Source of the DNA: Vombatus ursinus
Taxonomy: Eukaryota > Chordata > Mammalia > Diprotodontia > Vombatidae
DNA length: 64,000 nt
Reading direction: 5' to 3'
Assembly (NCBI RefSeq): GCF_900497805.2
Contig: NW_020954548.1
Location: 6,431,856-6,495,855, forward strand
Under the pieces are notes generated by a model. It saw nothing but the letters and a program-made list of their open reading frames with translations, had not been told where the DNA came from and searched no databases. The translations under genes were made by a program, and so were the position numbers. Below are positions 10,737 to 21,560 of this stretch, in pieces. Position 1 is the stretch's first letter. The number at the start of each line of letters is the position of its first letter.

Positions 10737-10850
10737 ATTTGACCTCAGGAATTTTGTTTTCCCTCCCTAGACCTCAGTATCCTCATTTGTAAACTGATGG
10801 TTCTGAATTGAACAATCTAGTTTCCTTTCTGTTCTACAGCTAATAAGAAG
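10737..10850 (+). mobile_element. MIR3-like fragment
   Basis: 'TTTGACCTCAGGAATTTTG', 'ACCTCAGTATCCTCATTTGT', 'CTAGTTTCCTTTCTGTTCTAC' fits the CORE and L3-like tail of MIR3. Confidence 0.55.
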
Positions 10851-10966
10851 TAAGGGAAAAGCACAAGGATATTAGGAGAAATGGAGGAGTCAAATAATTT
10901 GCCCAGAGAATACTGTACTTAGACAGCAGAGTTATATCTAGCAATTTTTGCACCTGGGACAAGTAG

Positions 10967-11141
10967 CATAAAATTCATTCTTTTTTTTTTTTGGCAATTG
11001 GGGTTAAGTGGTTTGCCCAGGGTCACACAGCTAGTAAGTGTTGAGTGTTTGGTCGGAGGCCGAATTTGAAGAAGGTCCTCCTGACTTCAGGGCCAGTGCT
11101 TTATCCACTGCACCACCTAGCTGCCCCCATAAAATTAATTC
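10967..11141 (-). mobile_element. WSINE1-type SINE with target duplication, antisense
   Basis: Reads on plus as a T-run, 'GGCAATTGGGGTTAAGTGG', 'TTTGCCCAGGGTCACACAG', 'CCACTGCACCACCTAGCTGC'. It is short, lacking the MAR1 3' half, and ends in the A-run. Flanks match at 13 of 14 bases: CATAAAATTCATTC at 10967-10980 and CATAAAATTAATTC at 11128-11141. A clear retroposition event and one of the younger elements here. Confidence 0.9.
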
Positions 11142-12940
11142 TTAAACATTGTCAAGAAAGGCATGCAAAGAGGGGGATTGGACTAGTACATTGGGGGAGA
11201 AGTTTACCTTGGGTATGGTTCATTTTCTGGTAGCTTTCCATTTCCATTAATAATTCTTATTAACTAGGTGCTAAACTCAGTTGTTTCCAGCTGCTGAAGA
11301 AATACAAGTGCTGTCAGGGCTTTTTAAATTCTTGCATCTTGGGGCAAAACTCTGGTCAACCTTCTCAAGTTTGACCAGCATTGAAAAGCTGGACCCAGAC
11401 GATGATGCATATTTGCATCTGTTAGGAGAAAAGTAGCACTAAATTGTTATTTAGACATCCTTGATTAGCACACATCCATTTCTTTTAAAACTAGGAAATT
11501 CATTTGCTTACAACCCCTGTATTTTTAACTGACTTTTAGGCCTGAGGATGACAGGGTAAACTGTTGGTCTTTTGCACTCTGTACAGCAAATAACTGTGCT
11601 TTGTGGTTGTGTGGTACCAAGCATGACTGAAAATTAGAACTGCTCCTGAGCTTTATCATTTGCCTTGATGGGTAACACTATGAAAATGCTAATTGTTACC
11701 AGATGAGGGTTAATGTGAGCTTTTGAAATTCCCACTTGAACAACATGATGTAAATACAAAGCATTTCTCTTAATGACAATCCTTTTTATATGAAAAAGCT
11801 CTTTGAGTTTGAATGCAGAGATCCTTACCAGTACCATACAAAACCAGCAAAAGACAGGGGAAGTGGAAAAATATCCCATTCTCTCTAGAAATACTGTATG
11901 GAGTTAAATATGCATGTCTCTCAAAACTCATAATGGAAGAACAGGTTCTTGACACGCATCCAGTAAATATGACAAAGTCTAGCCGCTCTCCTTAAGAAGA
12001 TTAATGAATAGTGACTTAAAGGAAGGGATGGGTGAACTGTGTACTAACAAGTAAGAACCAGCTAAAAACTCAGCCCTATTTCAGAAACAAATCAGAATCT
12101 TGAAAGTTTAGCTTGGCTTGGCTCAATTAATCCTCCCCCTCTTCCTCCCTTCCCCACTCCCACACCCACTCTTGCCTCTCACTCATTTCTTTTAACCATG
12201 AGTCATGATCCCAGCACACCTTCATTCTCTCTACTGGGTCTCAAGCACCTTTCTCTTTCCAATCTTTTAAGTACAGTGGGGAGTGGAGGTGGAGGGTGAG
12301 TCTTAAAAAAATAAACCATTTTTAGGCTTTCAGAGAGAATGCAGTTCTAAGTGGGTCCCATGATTCATCATTGATGGAAAATGTGTAGCAGGAAGGAGGA
12401 ACAGACTTATTGGAGATGAGAGGAAGAATGAAAGGAGATAGGCCTTATTATGAGTAAAAAGGAGAAAGGATAATTGGACAGAAATAAAAATTGTAAAGTT
12501 TGGGGTCAGTAAGGTAAAGTACTTGAGAGAGAATGGAAATTAGCAAGTTCAGTTTTGTGAACAAGAAGACACGTATACACACACAGACACACACACACAT
12601 ATTCAGAATAAGTTTTTGTGAATAGATTTTTGCCTGTATGGTACCAGGTCTTTTGCCTTCATAAACACCTATTGTTTTTGCTTTCTTTTGTATCCATTTA
12701 TATTTTGTTAAAGTGATTCATTTTTGCAAAATTCCTCAACAGGTCAAATAAGAAAAGGCATGAATTTTGTGACCGAAACAGAAACAAAGGAGTCAAGAGT
12801 CTTGAGTTCTAATTCCATCGTAGTTTATCACCTCAGCAAGTTTGGCTTTTCACATTCAATGCAGGGATTAATGAGCTAGGTTGGATGTTTCCCATTCATC
12901 TACTTCAGTAACACGTGGAAGTTCATACTAGAACAAATAA
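11142..12940. other. Long unique stretch, no gene seen
   Basis: About 1.8 kb without a recognised element. 11240-11960 is AT-rich and holds the octamer core 'ATGCATATTTGCATC' near 11406-11420, a possible regulatory sign. A small CA array lies at about 12574-12600. Short frames here (up to 81 residues) have no recognisable content. Confidence 0.4.
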
Positions 12941-12979
12941 TCAAGAATATATATATATATACATATACATATGTCTTGC

Positions 12980-13560
12980 AAGGCTCTGTGTCTGGAGACA
13001 GAAGGACAAGAGGGTTCCCTTTACAGAGCCCCAAGGTGCAGGCCTTGGAACCCCAGAGAGCAATAGCTATCAGTGACAAGTGACTGGCAACGAGAATGAC
13101 ATGGTATGGTCCTGCAGTACTGAGACCTGGGCAGCCAAAAGTCCAAGAGTTCAGAGGCCTCTAATAAATATCCCGAGATGACAGAGATGATGCTGAATAT
13201 CCATTCAGTGCTTTGAAATTTGCCGATGCAGGAATACTGAGCTCTGGGAGGTAGAGCTCAGCATAAGATCCCAGGCTACCCAGCGCCAAACCAATCAGGG
13301 CCCACTATTTCACCTGAAAGCACAGCAGGGAGTAGAGAGTGACCTTGGCACAAAGTCCTATTTCAATCTGGAAAATGGATAAACCAAAGAAAATACTATT
13401 TAGTGTTAAATTATTGCAGATCTCACTTGATAACAACTAAAAGCAATGTCTCAAAGAAAACAGTGGATTTTCCAGGAATACTAGAGGAAATGAAGCAAAG
13501 AAGAAAAATGAAATAAAATCTCATTTTAATTGTCAGACTAAGTGACACCCCCACCATGAG
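12980..13560 (+). mobile_element. Possible old L1 5' region
   Basis: 'AACCAATCAGGGCCCACTAT', 'AAAGCACAGCAGGGAGTAG', 'CTGGAAAATGGATAAACCAAA' remind me of the 5' untranslated and early ORF1 part of ancient marsupial L1. There is no continuous frame and I could not align it further, so the call is tentative. Confidence 0.25.
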
Positions 13561-14149
13561 TAGATCAGTGTGCCTCTCTTCCTTCCCATGGCCTCTTCAT
13601 GATTATGTTTTTAAGACTAAGTTCTATCCCTTAAGAAGACAGCAATCTCTTGAGACCAATAAGTTTTGATAGGAGAAGGAAAAGAGATTCCCAGAACTTG
13701 GGGCATTGTCTAGGAGAGAAGGCCCATACTATTGGGGTAGGAAGGTCCCTAGGAAAACAGAAGTCACCATGAAAGCAAAGTATCAGATGCCAGAGGGGCA
13801 GAGTTACTGAAAAGAGGGAGAAGGGAGCCAAAAACGGAAAAGGAATTGCATCCAACAGAAATTCCCTTACTTTGCAATTTTACCTAGATTTGGCCCTTTT
13901 ACTTGCCAGCTGTCAGCAAGATATTAGCAAGAAGCTATTGTTTTAAACATTGGTAATAATTTGTAGAAGAACCTACACTGTTACCGGATCATAACACAGA
14001 TTTGTAAGCTAGATGTTTGTGGTCAAGGTTACAGTCTGTGTTTAAAGAATAGGACTAAACATTGAGAAATGAGGGATTTGAACCCCTTACCTCAGAATCA
14101 TTAACACCACACTCTAAATTATTATCTAACACCTTCTTATTACATATCT
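13561..14149. other. Unassigned unique sequence
   Basis: No recognised gene or element. The 74-residue minus-strand frame at 13631-13855 has no family resemblance that I can see. Confidence 0.45.
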
Positions 14150-14335
14150 TGTTCTATACTTTTTTAGACCCCCTCCCACCTTTTTACCTCTCTTTGAATG
14201 TCATCTTCCCCCATTAAAATGGAAGCTCCTGGAAGGCAGGAACTATTTTTCTTTTTCCTTGCATTGGCATCCCTAGCACTTAACACAGTATCTGACACAT
14301 AGTAAGTGCTTAATAAAAGTTTCTTGTCTTAATTT
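14150..14335 (+). mobile_element. L2 LINE 3' end
   Basis: 'CCCCCATTAAAATGGAAGCTC', 'CTGGAAGGCAGGAACT', 'CTGACACATAGTAAGTGCTT', 'AATAAAAGTTTCTTG' is the plus-strand L2 tail. Confidence 0.85.
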
Positions 14336-14429
14336 GCCACCATAATATACTGAGACACATAAGCAAACACATGGGGGGAAGGGAGAGAAGAAAAGATTCT
14401 TTACTCCACACCTCTTTTCCAGGCCAGTC

Positions 14430-14585
14430 TATCATAATTCTTACCTCAACCACATATACTATCCCCTCAGTAATTCACTTAACCATTCTGAGACTTCCAT
14501 TCCCTGTCTGTGAAATGAAAGCATTGGACTAGATGACTTGTAATTCTCCATTCATCTTGAAATACTGTGATTCTATGATGATCTG
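14430..14585 (+). mobile_element. MIR3-type SINE
   Basis: CORE 'TTCACTTAACCATTCTGAGA', then 'GCATTGGACTAGATGACTTG' and 'ACTGTGATTCTATGATGATC', the L3-like tail. Confidence 0.75.
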
Positions 14586-14844
14586 ACCCCGCGCACACAT
14601 TCTATCCTCCTTATCCTTCTACTTTCCACCACCTGATAAAAGAGCAGTGATGAGAGTAAGGTTGCTGGTCATGATGTATCAGTGTATCATGATGCTTTGA
14701 TTAGGAAATTGTACCTTACTAACCAAATTAATTAGTTACCTAGAGGATACAGTAAATCTATGGGGTCAGATTCACTCTATGATAGAAATCCCATAGGGAT
14801 TCATTTTAACCCTGTACTCTACTAGAAGAGAGAAAACTGGAAGT

Positions 14845-14960
14845 CCAACTGACTGTGTGACATTTTGCAAGTAACTGCTCCTCAGTCCCCATCTGTAAAA
14901 TGAGAATGCTGCATTCTCTTGATGACTTAAATTTCTTTGGTTCTAGTCTTACTCAGGACT
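14845..14960 (+). mobile_element. MIR3-type SINE fragment
   Basis: 'ACTGACTGTGTGACATTTTGC', 'CCTCAGTCCCCATCTGTAAA', 'TTTCTTTGGTTCTAGTC'. Confidence 0.6.
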
Positions 14961-15414
14961 TTAAATATAGAGAACATAAGAAGTTGCTTAATCAGTCTAT
15001 CAAAGCAAACCAGCTGAGCACACTTGGAATTAAGTATAAGAAGAGGAGGTGGCATAGTTTGATTTAAAGGCATTTGGAAGGGCCCTTTTGCTAAAAATGA
15101 CCCTTCTGTCTTCTCAAAGATCAATCTGCTTCCTTTTCTTCATGTGCAATGTGAAAGGTGTGTACTAGGTGACTACATGGATCTCCCTCCTTCAAAGGAT
15201 TGTTAGGAGAAGGACTATGAGCTGAAAGCTGGTTCTGATCAGGTAGAATGAAGAGAATTTGAAGACACTAGGGAAAGATATAGCCAACATAATATAATCA
15301 ATATGTATTACACATCTACTACATATAAATAGCTATGCTAGACAATAAGGAGATATTTTGATAGGTTGATCTGGGCTCTCATCACTGTGATTCCCTGACC
15401 AGGGCAGAGCACTA
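14961..15414. other. Unassigned sequence
   Basis: No gene. 15300-15350 faintly resembles an antisense L2 tail but is too diverged to call. Confidence 0.4.
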
Positions 15415-15662
15415 TCCTTACATACCTTTTTATTCTCTATAATTCTTTTAATGTATTTCCCTAAATTATATATAAAGAATCTGTCCCAAACACTAGATAT
15501 CTAATATGTATATACTTTGTATTTATTGGTGTATATGCTATACCGCTCCAATAAAACATAAGCTCTTTGAAGGCAAAGACTGCTTTATTTCTGCCTTTGT
15601 ATCTCTAGCACCTACCTCACTGCTCACTACATAATAGGTACTTAAAAATGTTGCTTGGTTTG
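15415..15662 (+). mobile_element. L2 LINE 3' end
   Basis: 'AAAACATAAGCTCTTTGAAGG', 'TATCTCTAGCACCTACCTCA', 'CTACATAATAGGTACTTAAA' is the L2 tail on plus. Confidence 0.75.
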
Positions 15663-16139
15663 AAATTAAAGGGATGGAATTCTTCGGAAATCTTTTGATA
15701 TTATTATTGCAACACTCAAGTTGTCCACTCTTGATCCTTCCCTCTTGATACATGACCAGTTTAACTACTTTTCTGATCATGGATGCCCCTGTTGATGACC
15801 TTTATACTATTTCTTCTGCATATGTTACAGATGATAATATGTGACTGCCTACTTGTATCCACTATACATCTCCTCCAGTCATTGCCCTTTGGGTCACATG
15901 TAATTTTGATTTTTTTTTTGAGGCCATGAGGTTTCATGATTCACACCTATGTAGAATCTCTAGGAGAATATTATTTTTTAAAATGAGTTTTGGCAACTGG
16001 GACTGGCCTAAGATCAATGAAAGCATTGTTTCCCAAATGTGATTCAACCCACTCTCATCCTCCTATTAAGTTATGAAACTTAGCTGATTGTCCAGCTGCA
16101 GGGCCTGTCAAAAATATGTTCATTCTTTTCTTGGTTCTA
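15663..16139. other. Unassigned unique sequence
   Basis: Nothing recognised; one T-run near 15910. Confidence 0.45.
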
Positions 16140-16434
16140 TGCCATTTAACATTTTTAAAAGACATAAGTGACATGCTTGTTATATTTGAAGGTGACACAA
16201 ACCTAGGAGAGGGATAAGTGGATGACAGAATTCAAAATTACATGGATGGACTGAAGTTTGGACAAACTCTAATAAGTTGAATTTTGATAGGGATAAAACA
16301 AAGTATTATACTTGGGTTCAAAAAATCAACTTCACACATACAATAGGAGAGGGATGGCAACACAGCGGTAAATAGGTCATAGCTGGCATCAAACTATATA
16401 TGAGTAATATGACAGCCAAGTAAAATGATGCAAT
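16140..16434 (+). mobile_element. CR1/L3 LINE ORF2 end (left part)
   Basis: 'TTTGAAGGTGACACAAACCT', 'GAATTTTGATAGGGATAAAAC', 'GGCATCAAACTATATATGAG' follow the CR1 ORF2 C-terminal order. A SINE interrupts it at 16435. Confidence 0.75.
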
Positions 16435-16698
16435 CATGGACAATTTTTTCAATCATTTTTCAGTTGTGTCTAACTCTTTGTGACCTAATTTGGGGTTTTC
16501 TTGGCAAGGGTTTGGAGTGGTTTGTCATTTTTTCTCTAGCTCATTTTATAGATGAGGAAACTGAGGCAAACAGGGTTAAGGGACTTGCCCAGGGTCATAT
16601 AGCTAGTAAGTGTCTGAAGCCAAATTTGATCTCAGGAAGATCAGTCTTTCTGACTCCAGACCTAGTGCTCTTTTCACTGTGCCACATAGCTGCCCCAA
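16435..16698 (-). mobile_element. MAR1 SINE inserted in CR1/L3, antisense
   Basis: Full-length reversed MAR1: 'GTTGTGTCTAACTCTTTGTG', 'TTGGGGTTTTCTTGGCAAGG', 'GATGAGGAAACTGAGGCAAAC', 'GTGCCACATAGCTGCCCC'. It creates most of the 131-residue plus-strand frame 16425-16820, which is therefore not a gene. Confidence 0.95.
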
Positions 16699-17335
16699 TT
16701 ATTGGCTACATAGAGACATACAAGAGAAATATGGAATCCAAGAGTAGGGAGGTAATGTTGTGTGCTGTCCTGTTTAGACTACATCTGGAATATGGGTTCA
16801 ATTGTGATTGCCACATTTAAAAAGATATATTGGTACCTTGAAAATATCCAAAGAAGGGAAACCAAGTCAGGAAAGGGCCTTGAAATCATGTCATATGAAG
16901 ACTGGTTGAAGGAACTTTGGGATGGTGAGTCTGAAGAAGGATCATAACAGTCTCTTCTAATATTTAAATAGATGTCACCACAAAAGATGATTAAATTTAT
17001 TTTTACAGAACCAGAAGCAGAATTCAGAAGCTACAGAAGGAAAAATAGGCCTGCTATCAGGACATTCAACAAAGATAAATGTAAAGTCTCATGCTTGATT
17101 TAAAACAAATCAACTTCATGTGTACAAGATGGCAAACAAATAGACACACTGAACTTTGTAAAAATTGAATGAGGTGATTTTAGAAGTAGTGGGGTCTCCC
17201 TTCCTGAAAGTCTTCAAGCACAGCCTGAATGACTAATTCTTAAGTATTTTGTAGAGGGAATTTCTATTCATATGTAGATTTGAACTAGATGGTCACTAAG
17301 GTCCATTCCGCCTATGAGATCCTTTGATTCTGCTC
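16699..17335 (+). mobile_element. CR1/L3 LINE 3' end (right part, rearranged)
   Basis: Continues CR1 ('TTTAGACTACATCTGGAATA', 'TGGGTTCAATTGTGATTGCC', 'GAAAATATCCAAAGAAGGG') to the 3' tail ('TTTGAACTAGATGGTCACTAA', 'GAGATCCTTTGATTCTG'). A segment at about 17072-17150 repeats sequence already present at about 16291-16350, out of normal order, so the element carries an internal duplication. Confidence 0.75.
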
Positions 17336-17834
17336 AATACCAGCTAATCTTCCCATCTTCATTTTATTCATTCCCCTTTATATCACCATATTTATCATAT
17401 CAGATACTGAAGTCCTCAAGTCTACAGGTGGTTCCATTGTCAGCACTGAAAAGACTAAATCATTCTATAAATGTTGGGCAAGTAGACACATTAAATAAAA
17501 CATTTTTCCTTCCTTCATAATCTAGTACCCAAAAAAGGTGAGTTTAGAATAATTGAGGACGCACTTCATCTACTTAACAATTTTTGGATTGTCAACATAG
17601 CTAAGGATATTTTTCTTAAAGATTTCTTCTCTTTACTCCTAAAGGGATGGAGAAGAACCTGTGGCAACCTGTACTGATCCTCTGGAGGCAGGGAAAAGAG
17701 ATCACCCCTCTTCCTTTAATATGACAACTGACTTCTGACCAGTCTACACAGATTTTTGAGAGCAGGCTGACATGTTTCAGTAGCATCAAATGGTCATTTA
17801 ATCCAGCTTAAGAGGTCAAAGGATTTCTTCAAAG
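17336..17834. other. Unassigned unique sequence
   Basis: No repeat or exon recognised. Confidence 0.45.
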
Positions 17835-18035
17835 ATATTTGTTTTTTTTTTTGTTGTTGTTGTTGTTTGTTTCGTTTTTGTTTTTGTTTTGGCTAGGCAA
17901 TGGGGTTAAGTGACTTGCCCAGGGTCACACAGCTAGTAAGTGTTATGTGTCTGAGGCCGGATTTGATCTCAGGTCCTCCTGAATCCAGGGCCAGTGCGCT
18001 ATCCACTGTACCACCTAGCTGTCCCCAATATTTGG
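17835..18035 (-). mobile_element. WSINE1-type SINE, antisense
   Basis: T-rich tail (17842-17890, with GTT and GTTTT units) then 'GGCAATGGGGTTAAGTGAC', 'TTGCCCAGGGTCACACAGC', 'GTGTCTGAGGCCGGATTTGA', 'CCACTGTACCACCTAGCTG'. Flanks share 'ATATTTG'. Very little decay compared with the MIR copies, so young. Confidence 0.9.
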
Positions 18036-18590
18036 TTTTTAAGGGCCCAAATCATGACCTAGTTTTTAGTCTTTGGCCATGCTTCAGGATGTACACCGCC
18101 TTAAAATAACATGTGGTGAAAAGTCTCCTGTTCCAGCTACTACTCACTGTTGAATATGAAATCAGCAGAAAGAGACACTTGGAAGGCTCTTTCTCTTACC
18201 CAGGGGCTTGTAATCTGAGATTGAATCTTGGATGACATCAATTCCTTTTGAAGTCTGGTATCTTTAGAGGGTGAACTTGCCTTATCATTGATTTAAATAT
18301 CCATTTCACAACCTGAAGAATGGATTTGTTGTTGCCAAATTAAAACCATAGGCATTATGTGATTATGAAATCAGATAACAACATGCTAGAAACTCCCTTG
18401 CTCTATCCACAAATCTTTAGTAGGAAAACAAAACAATTGTTGGTAAGAAGGTCATAACTCTAATCTATGAAAGACCTAGGTTTTGTTTTGTTTGGTTTTT
18501 TTTTGCTCATTGAAGAAGTGTATACTGTATTAAACTAATCATACCTGGGATCACTATAACCTTCTGTTGTAATATGTGAGTTCTTCTAAG
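18036..18590. other. Unassigned unique sequence
   Basis: About 550 bases without gene, repeat or RNA feature that I can identify. Confidence 0.45.
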
Positions 18591-19120
18591 ATATTCTTTA
18601 TGAATGATTAAGATAGAGGCAAAAATGGCCCAATTATCAGATCTGCAAGTAGTATCTAACAGGAAAGGAAAGATACTGTATTAGATGTTAGAATTGGGAG
18701 CTATAAGAAGCTCAGTAGGCTAAAAATATGGGTGAAATCTAATAAGACGAAATTTAATAGGCATAAATAACAAGTCCTACACTTGAGTTGAAAAAAAATA
18801 TCAACTGAAGGACTGGAGAGGCATGGCTAGACAAAGTATGCATGAAATATATCTGGGAGTTTTAGTGAACAGCAAGTTAAATATGAGTTGAGTGTGATAT
18901 AGTTGCCAGAAAAGCTAATCTGATATTAGGACCTGATAACAGAAACATAATGTTCAGAATGAAGGAAAGAATAGTTGTCCTGTGTCCTGCCCTGGTCAGA
19001 TCACATTTAGAGCATTACCTTTGAGATAAAACATTTTTTTTAAGGATATCAATAAGCTGGAACATGTCCAAAGTAGGACATGTCTCCTTCGTTAGAATTG
19101 GACCTCTCTGAGGGCTTAAA
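18591..19120 (+). mobile_element. CR1/L3 LINE ORF2 end
   Basis: 'GAGTTTTAGTGAACAGCAAG', 'TTGCCAGAAAAGCTAATCTG', 'GGTCAGATCACATTTAGAGC', 'AATAAGCTGGAACATGTCC' reproduce the CR1 ORF2 C-terminal order on plus. Frames decayed. Confidence 0.75.
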
Positions 19121-19126
19121 CCGTTT

Positions 19127-19268
19127 TTGTTTTTTTTTTTTTTGCTTTATTTGTGTGTGTGTGTGTACATATATGTATTTTCACACAGACACACAAATAT
19201 ACATATATACATATATTCATACATACCTACATATATACACATACGCACACACATAAGACACACACATA
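19127..19268. repeat. T-run and (TG)/(TA)/(CA) microsatellite
   Basis: T-run at 19128-19143 then alternating TG, TA and CA units. The 64-residue frame through it is repeat. Confidence 0.9.
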
Positions 19269-19269
19269 T

Positions 19270-19492
19270 AGGGAGTGGCCAGCTAGGTTGCTCAATGGAT
19301 AGAGTGCTGGGTCAGATCTGAGTTCAAATCCAGCCTCAGACACTTACTAGCTGTGTGACACTGAACAAGTCACTTAACTTTTCTTTGCCTCAATTCACTG
19401 GAAAAGGAAATAGCAAACCACTCCAGTATCTTTGCCAAGAAAACCCACAGGGTCACAAAAAGTTGGATATGATTGAATGACTGAACAGCAAC

Positions 19493-19498
<6 letters not shown>
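19270..19498 (+). mobile_element. MAR1-type CORE-SINE
   Basis: 'CCAGCTAGGTTGCTCAATGG', 'TTCAAATCCAGCCTCAGACA', 'AACCACTCCAGTATCTTTGC', 'AGTTGGATATGATTGAATG'. Full length on plus, running straight into the microsatellite downstream. Confidence 0.9.
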
Positions 19499-19523
<25 letters not shown>

Positions 19524-19598
19524 TAAGAGAGAGAAATGAATGGATGGATAGATAGATAGGTAGATAGATAGATAGATAGATAGACAGATAGATAGATT
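19498..19598. repeat. (GA)n and (GATA)n microsatellite
   Basis: GAGA array to about 19524, then GGATA/GATA units to 19598, grown from the 3' end of the MAR1 copy. Confidence 0.95.
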
Positions 19599-19599
19599 G

Positions 19600-19978
19600 C
19601 TATTGGGTACATTGGAGGTAATCTCAGAGGAAAACCATTAGCATTGGGGAGGATTCAAAAAGGTGTCTTGTACAAAGTGCTGAGACTTGAAGGAAGCCAG
19701 GAAAGCCAGGAGATGGAGACAAAGAGGCAAAATATTCCAGACATCAAAGACAAATAGACAGTGAAAATTCATAGTCAGGAGATGGAGTGTTTTGGTTTTT
19801 TTTTTTTTTTCTTTTTGTGAGGAATAAGAAGGAGGGCAATACCATTGGATCATGGACTATGTTGGGGGGAGAAAAATGCAAGAAGACTAGAAAGGCAGGA
19901 AGGGGCTGGGTTATGAAGGACATTAAAAGCCAAATGGAAGATTTTATATGTGACTCAGGAGGCTTCACTCCTGACTCT
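19600..19978 (-). mobile_element. L2 LINE ORF2 end, antisense
   Basis: 'TGAGACTTGAAGGAAGCCAGG', 'AATATTCCAGACATCAAAGAC', 'GGGCTGGGTTATGAAGGACA' is the reversed C-terminal coding part of marsupial L2. Confidence 0.7.
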
Positions 19979-19994
19979 GGAATTTCTCTATAAT

Positions 19995-20182
19995 GCTCCC
20001 CCCCTTACCTAAAGGATATCTTCATCTCCCAATTCCCACTTTTCAGTTTCATTTTATATGTTATCTTCCCCCATTAGAATGTAAGCTCCCTAAGGACAAA
20101 AACTATCTTTTTCCTTGTATTTATATTTACAGAACTTAGCAGCATCTGGGCCGTGGTTAGCACTTAATAAATGTTTGTTGCC
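19995..20182 (+). mobile_element. L2 LINE 3' end
   Basis: 'CCCCATTAGAATGTAAGCTC', 'CTAAGGACAAAAACTATC', 'GTGGTTAGCACTTAATAAATG'. Opposite to the L2 just left of it, so the two lie back to back. Confidence 0.85.
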
Positions 20183-20189
20183 TTTATTT

Positions 20190-20480
20190 CATCTTAGATT
20201 CAGTTCAGTGTTCAAGCATTTCAGTTTTCTTTTGGATCCCAGGTGTCTCATTCATTGTGTTAACTATCCTCGTACTTTTGTATCATCTGATGAATGTACC
20301 ATCTATGCCTTTATCTAAGTTGCCGATAAAAAAAAATGCTAAACAGCACAAGGCCACGCATAGATCACCATAGTACTCAACTAGAAGCCATCCTGTGATG
20401 TAGAAATCCCTATTTGCTCTGGCAGCCTAAGACATTTTTAGATAGCTGTAAGAATTATTGTTGCTGTTGTTGTTGTTAAT
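20190..20480 (-). mobile_element. CR1/L3 LINE coding part, antisense
   Basis: 'TTTTGTATCATCTGATGAATG', 'TATGCCTTTATCTAAGTTGCC', 'AATGCTAAACAGCACAAGGCC' is the reversed CR1 ORF2 segment around the RT-proximal conserved block. Confidence 0.7.
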
Positions 20481-20734
20481 TCCTTTATTTTGAGCCAAAA
20501 TCATCCGTCTTTTTTAGATAGAAATTTAACTGCACATCCTGGGGTTGCAGTGGACTGCTAGTTCTATATGAGTCAAAAATGTAATATGGAAGCTAAGGAA
20601 ATTGAACTGATTTTAGGCTCTATTGAGAGGTATAATAACTAAGAATAATTAGGTGACAGTCCCACTGTACTCTACTTTCATCAGAACACAACTAGGTAAT
20701 ATGCCCAGACCTAGGTGCCATATAGATAGATAGA

Positions 20735-21205
20735 TATAGATATAGATACAGAGATCTTATTTTTTACAAACTCTGGAAAATGTGCAGAGAAAGGAAATTA
20801 GGATACATTGAAGGCATTTGGGATGTTTAACCTAGAGAAGAAAGGTGTGGAGGGAAATGGAGGTTGATAGCTATTTTCAAATATTCAAAGAGCTTCAATG
20901 GGGAAGATAGATTATACATTTTCTTGGCTATAGAGGGCATAACTAGAAATAATGGATAAAAATTACAGAGAAGTAAGTTTAGTCTTAATGCAAGGATAAA
21001 CTTCCTAACAATTAGAATTATCCAAACATGGAATGAGCTGCCATGGGAGGGAGTGTGTTTTCCCTCAATTGAGAGCTTCAACCAAAGAATGGATAACTTT
21101 CTGCATTATGTGTTGCAAAAGAAATTCATTTTTAGGTACTACTTGGACTAGGTGATCACTGAAGTATCTCTCACCTCTTAAATTCAGGGATTCTGTGATC
21201 TTGTT
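20735..21205 (+). mobile_element. CR1/L3 LINE 3' end
   Basis: 'TTTAACCTAGAGAAGAAAGG', 'AAACTTCCTAACAATTAGAA', 'CATGGAATGAGCTGCCATGG', 'GGACTAGGTGATCACTGAAG', 'GGATTCTGTGATC'. This is the best preserved CR1 3' end in the window. Confidence 0.85.
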
Positions 21206-21234
21206 TTCAACTTTAGCTCACTCCTACTTTTGTC

Positions 21235-21560
21235 TTTTGTGGCCAAACACAACAAATGCAATAACTCTTCCATAAACCAGGACTTCAAATTCTCTTCTTC
21301 AAGTTAGACACCTTCACTTCCTTATACTAAACTTCATGTGATGTGGTTTTCATACCTCTCAACATCCTGGTTACCTTTTTCTGCTCACTTAACCTGTGGT
21401 TTCCAAAATGGTGCACACTATTCTATACGTATTTGGAGCAATCAGGTCAACATATAGTGGGACTTTTACTTCCTTCATTCTGATCACCATCTCTCAATGC
21501 AAACCAAGATTACATTGGCTTTGTTGATTATTATGCCACACTGTTGACTAATGTTGAATT
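21235..21560 (-). mobile_element. CR1/L3 LINE, antisense
   Basis: 'CATCCTGGTTACCTTTTTCTG', 'CAATGCAAACCAAGATTACAT', 'TTATGCCACACTGTTGACTA' is the reversed CR1 ORF2 end. It converges with the plus-strand copy immediately upstream. Confidence 0.8.

Noticed and set aside
13631-13855. 74-residue hydrophobic frame on minus as a small membrane protein
   Set aside because: No start context, conservation or family evidence; composition follows a purine-rich plus strand.
16425-16820. The longest open frame of the window, 131 residues on plus
   Set aside because: It is made of an antisense MAR1 SINE running into CR1/L3 sequence; no protein family signature.
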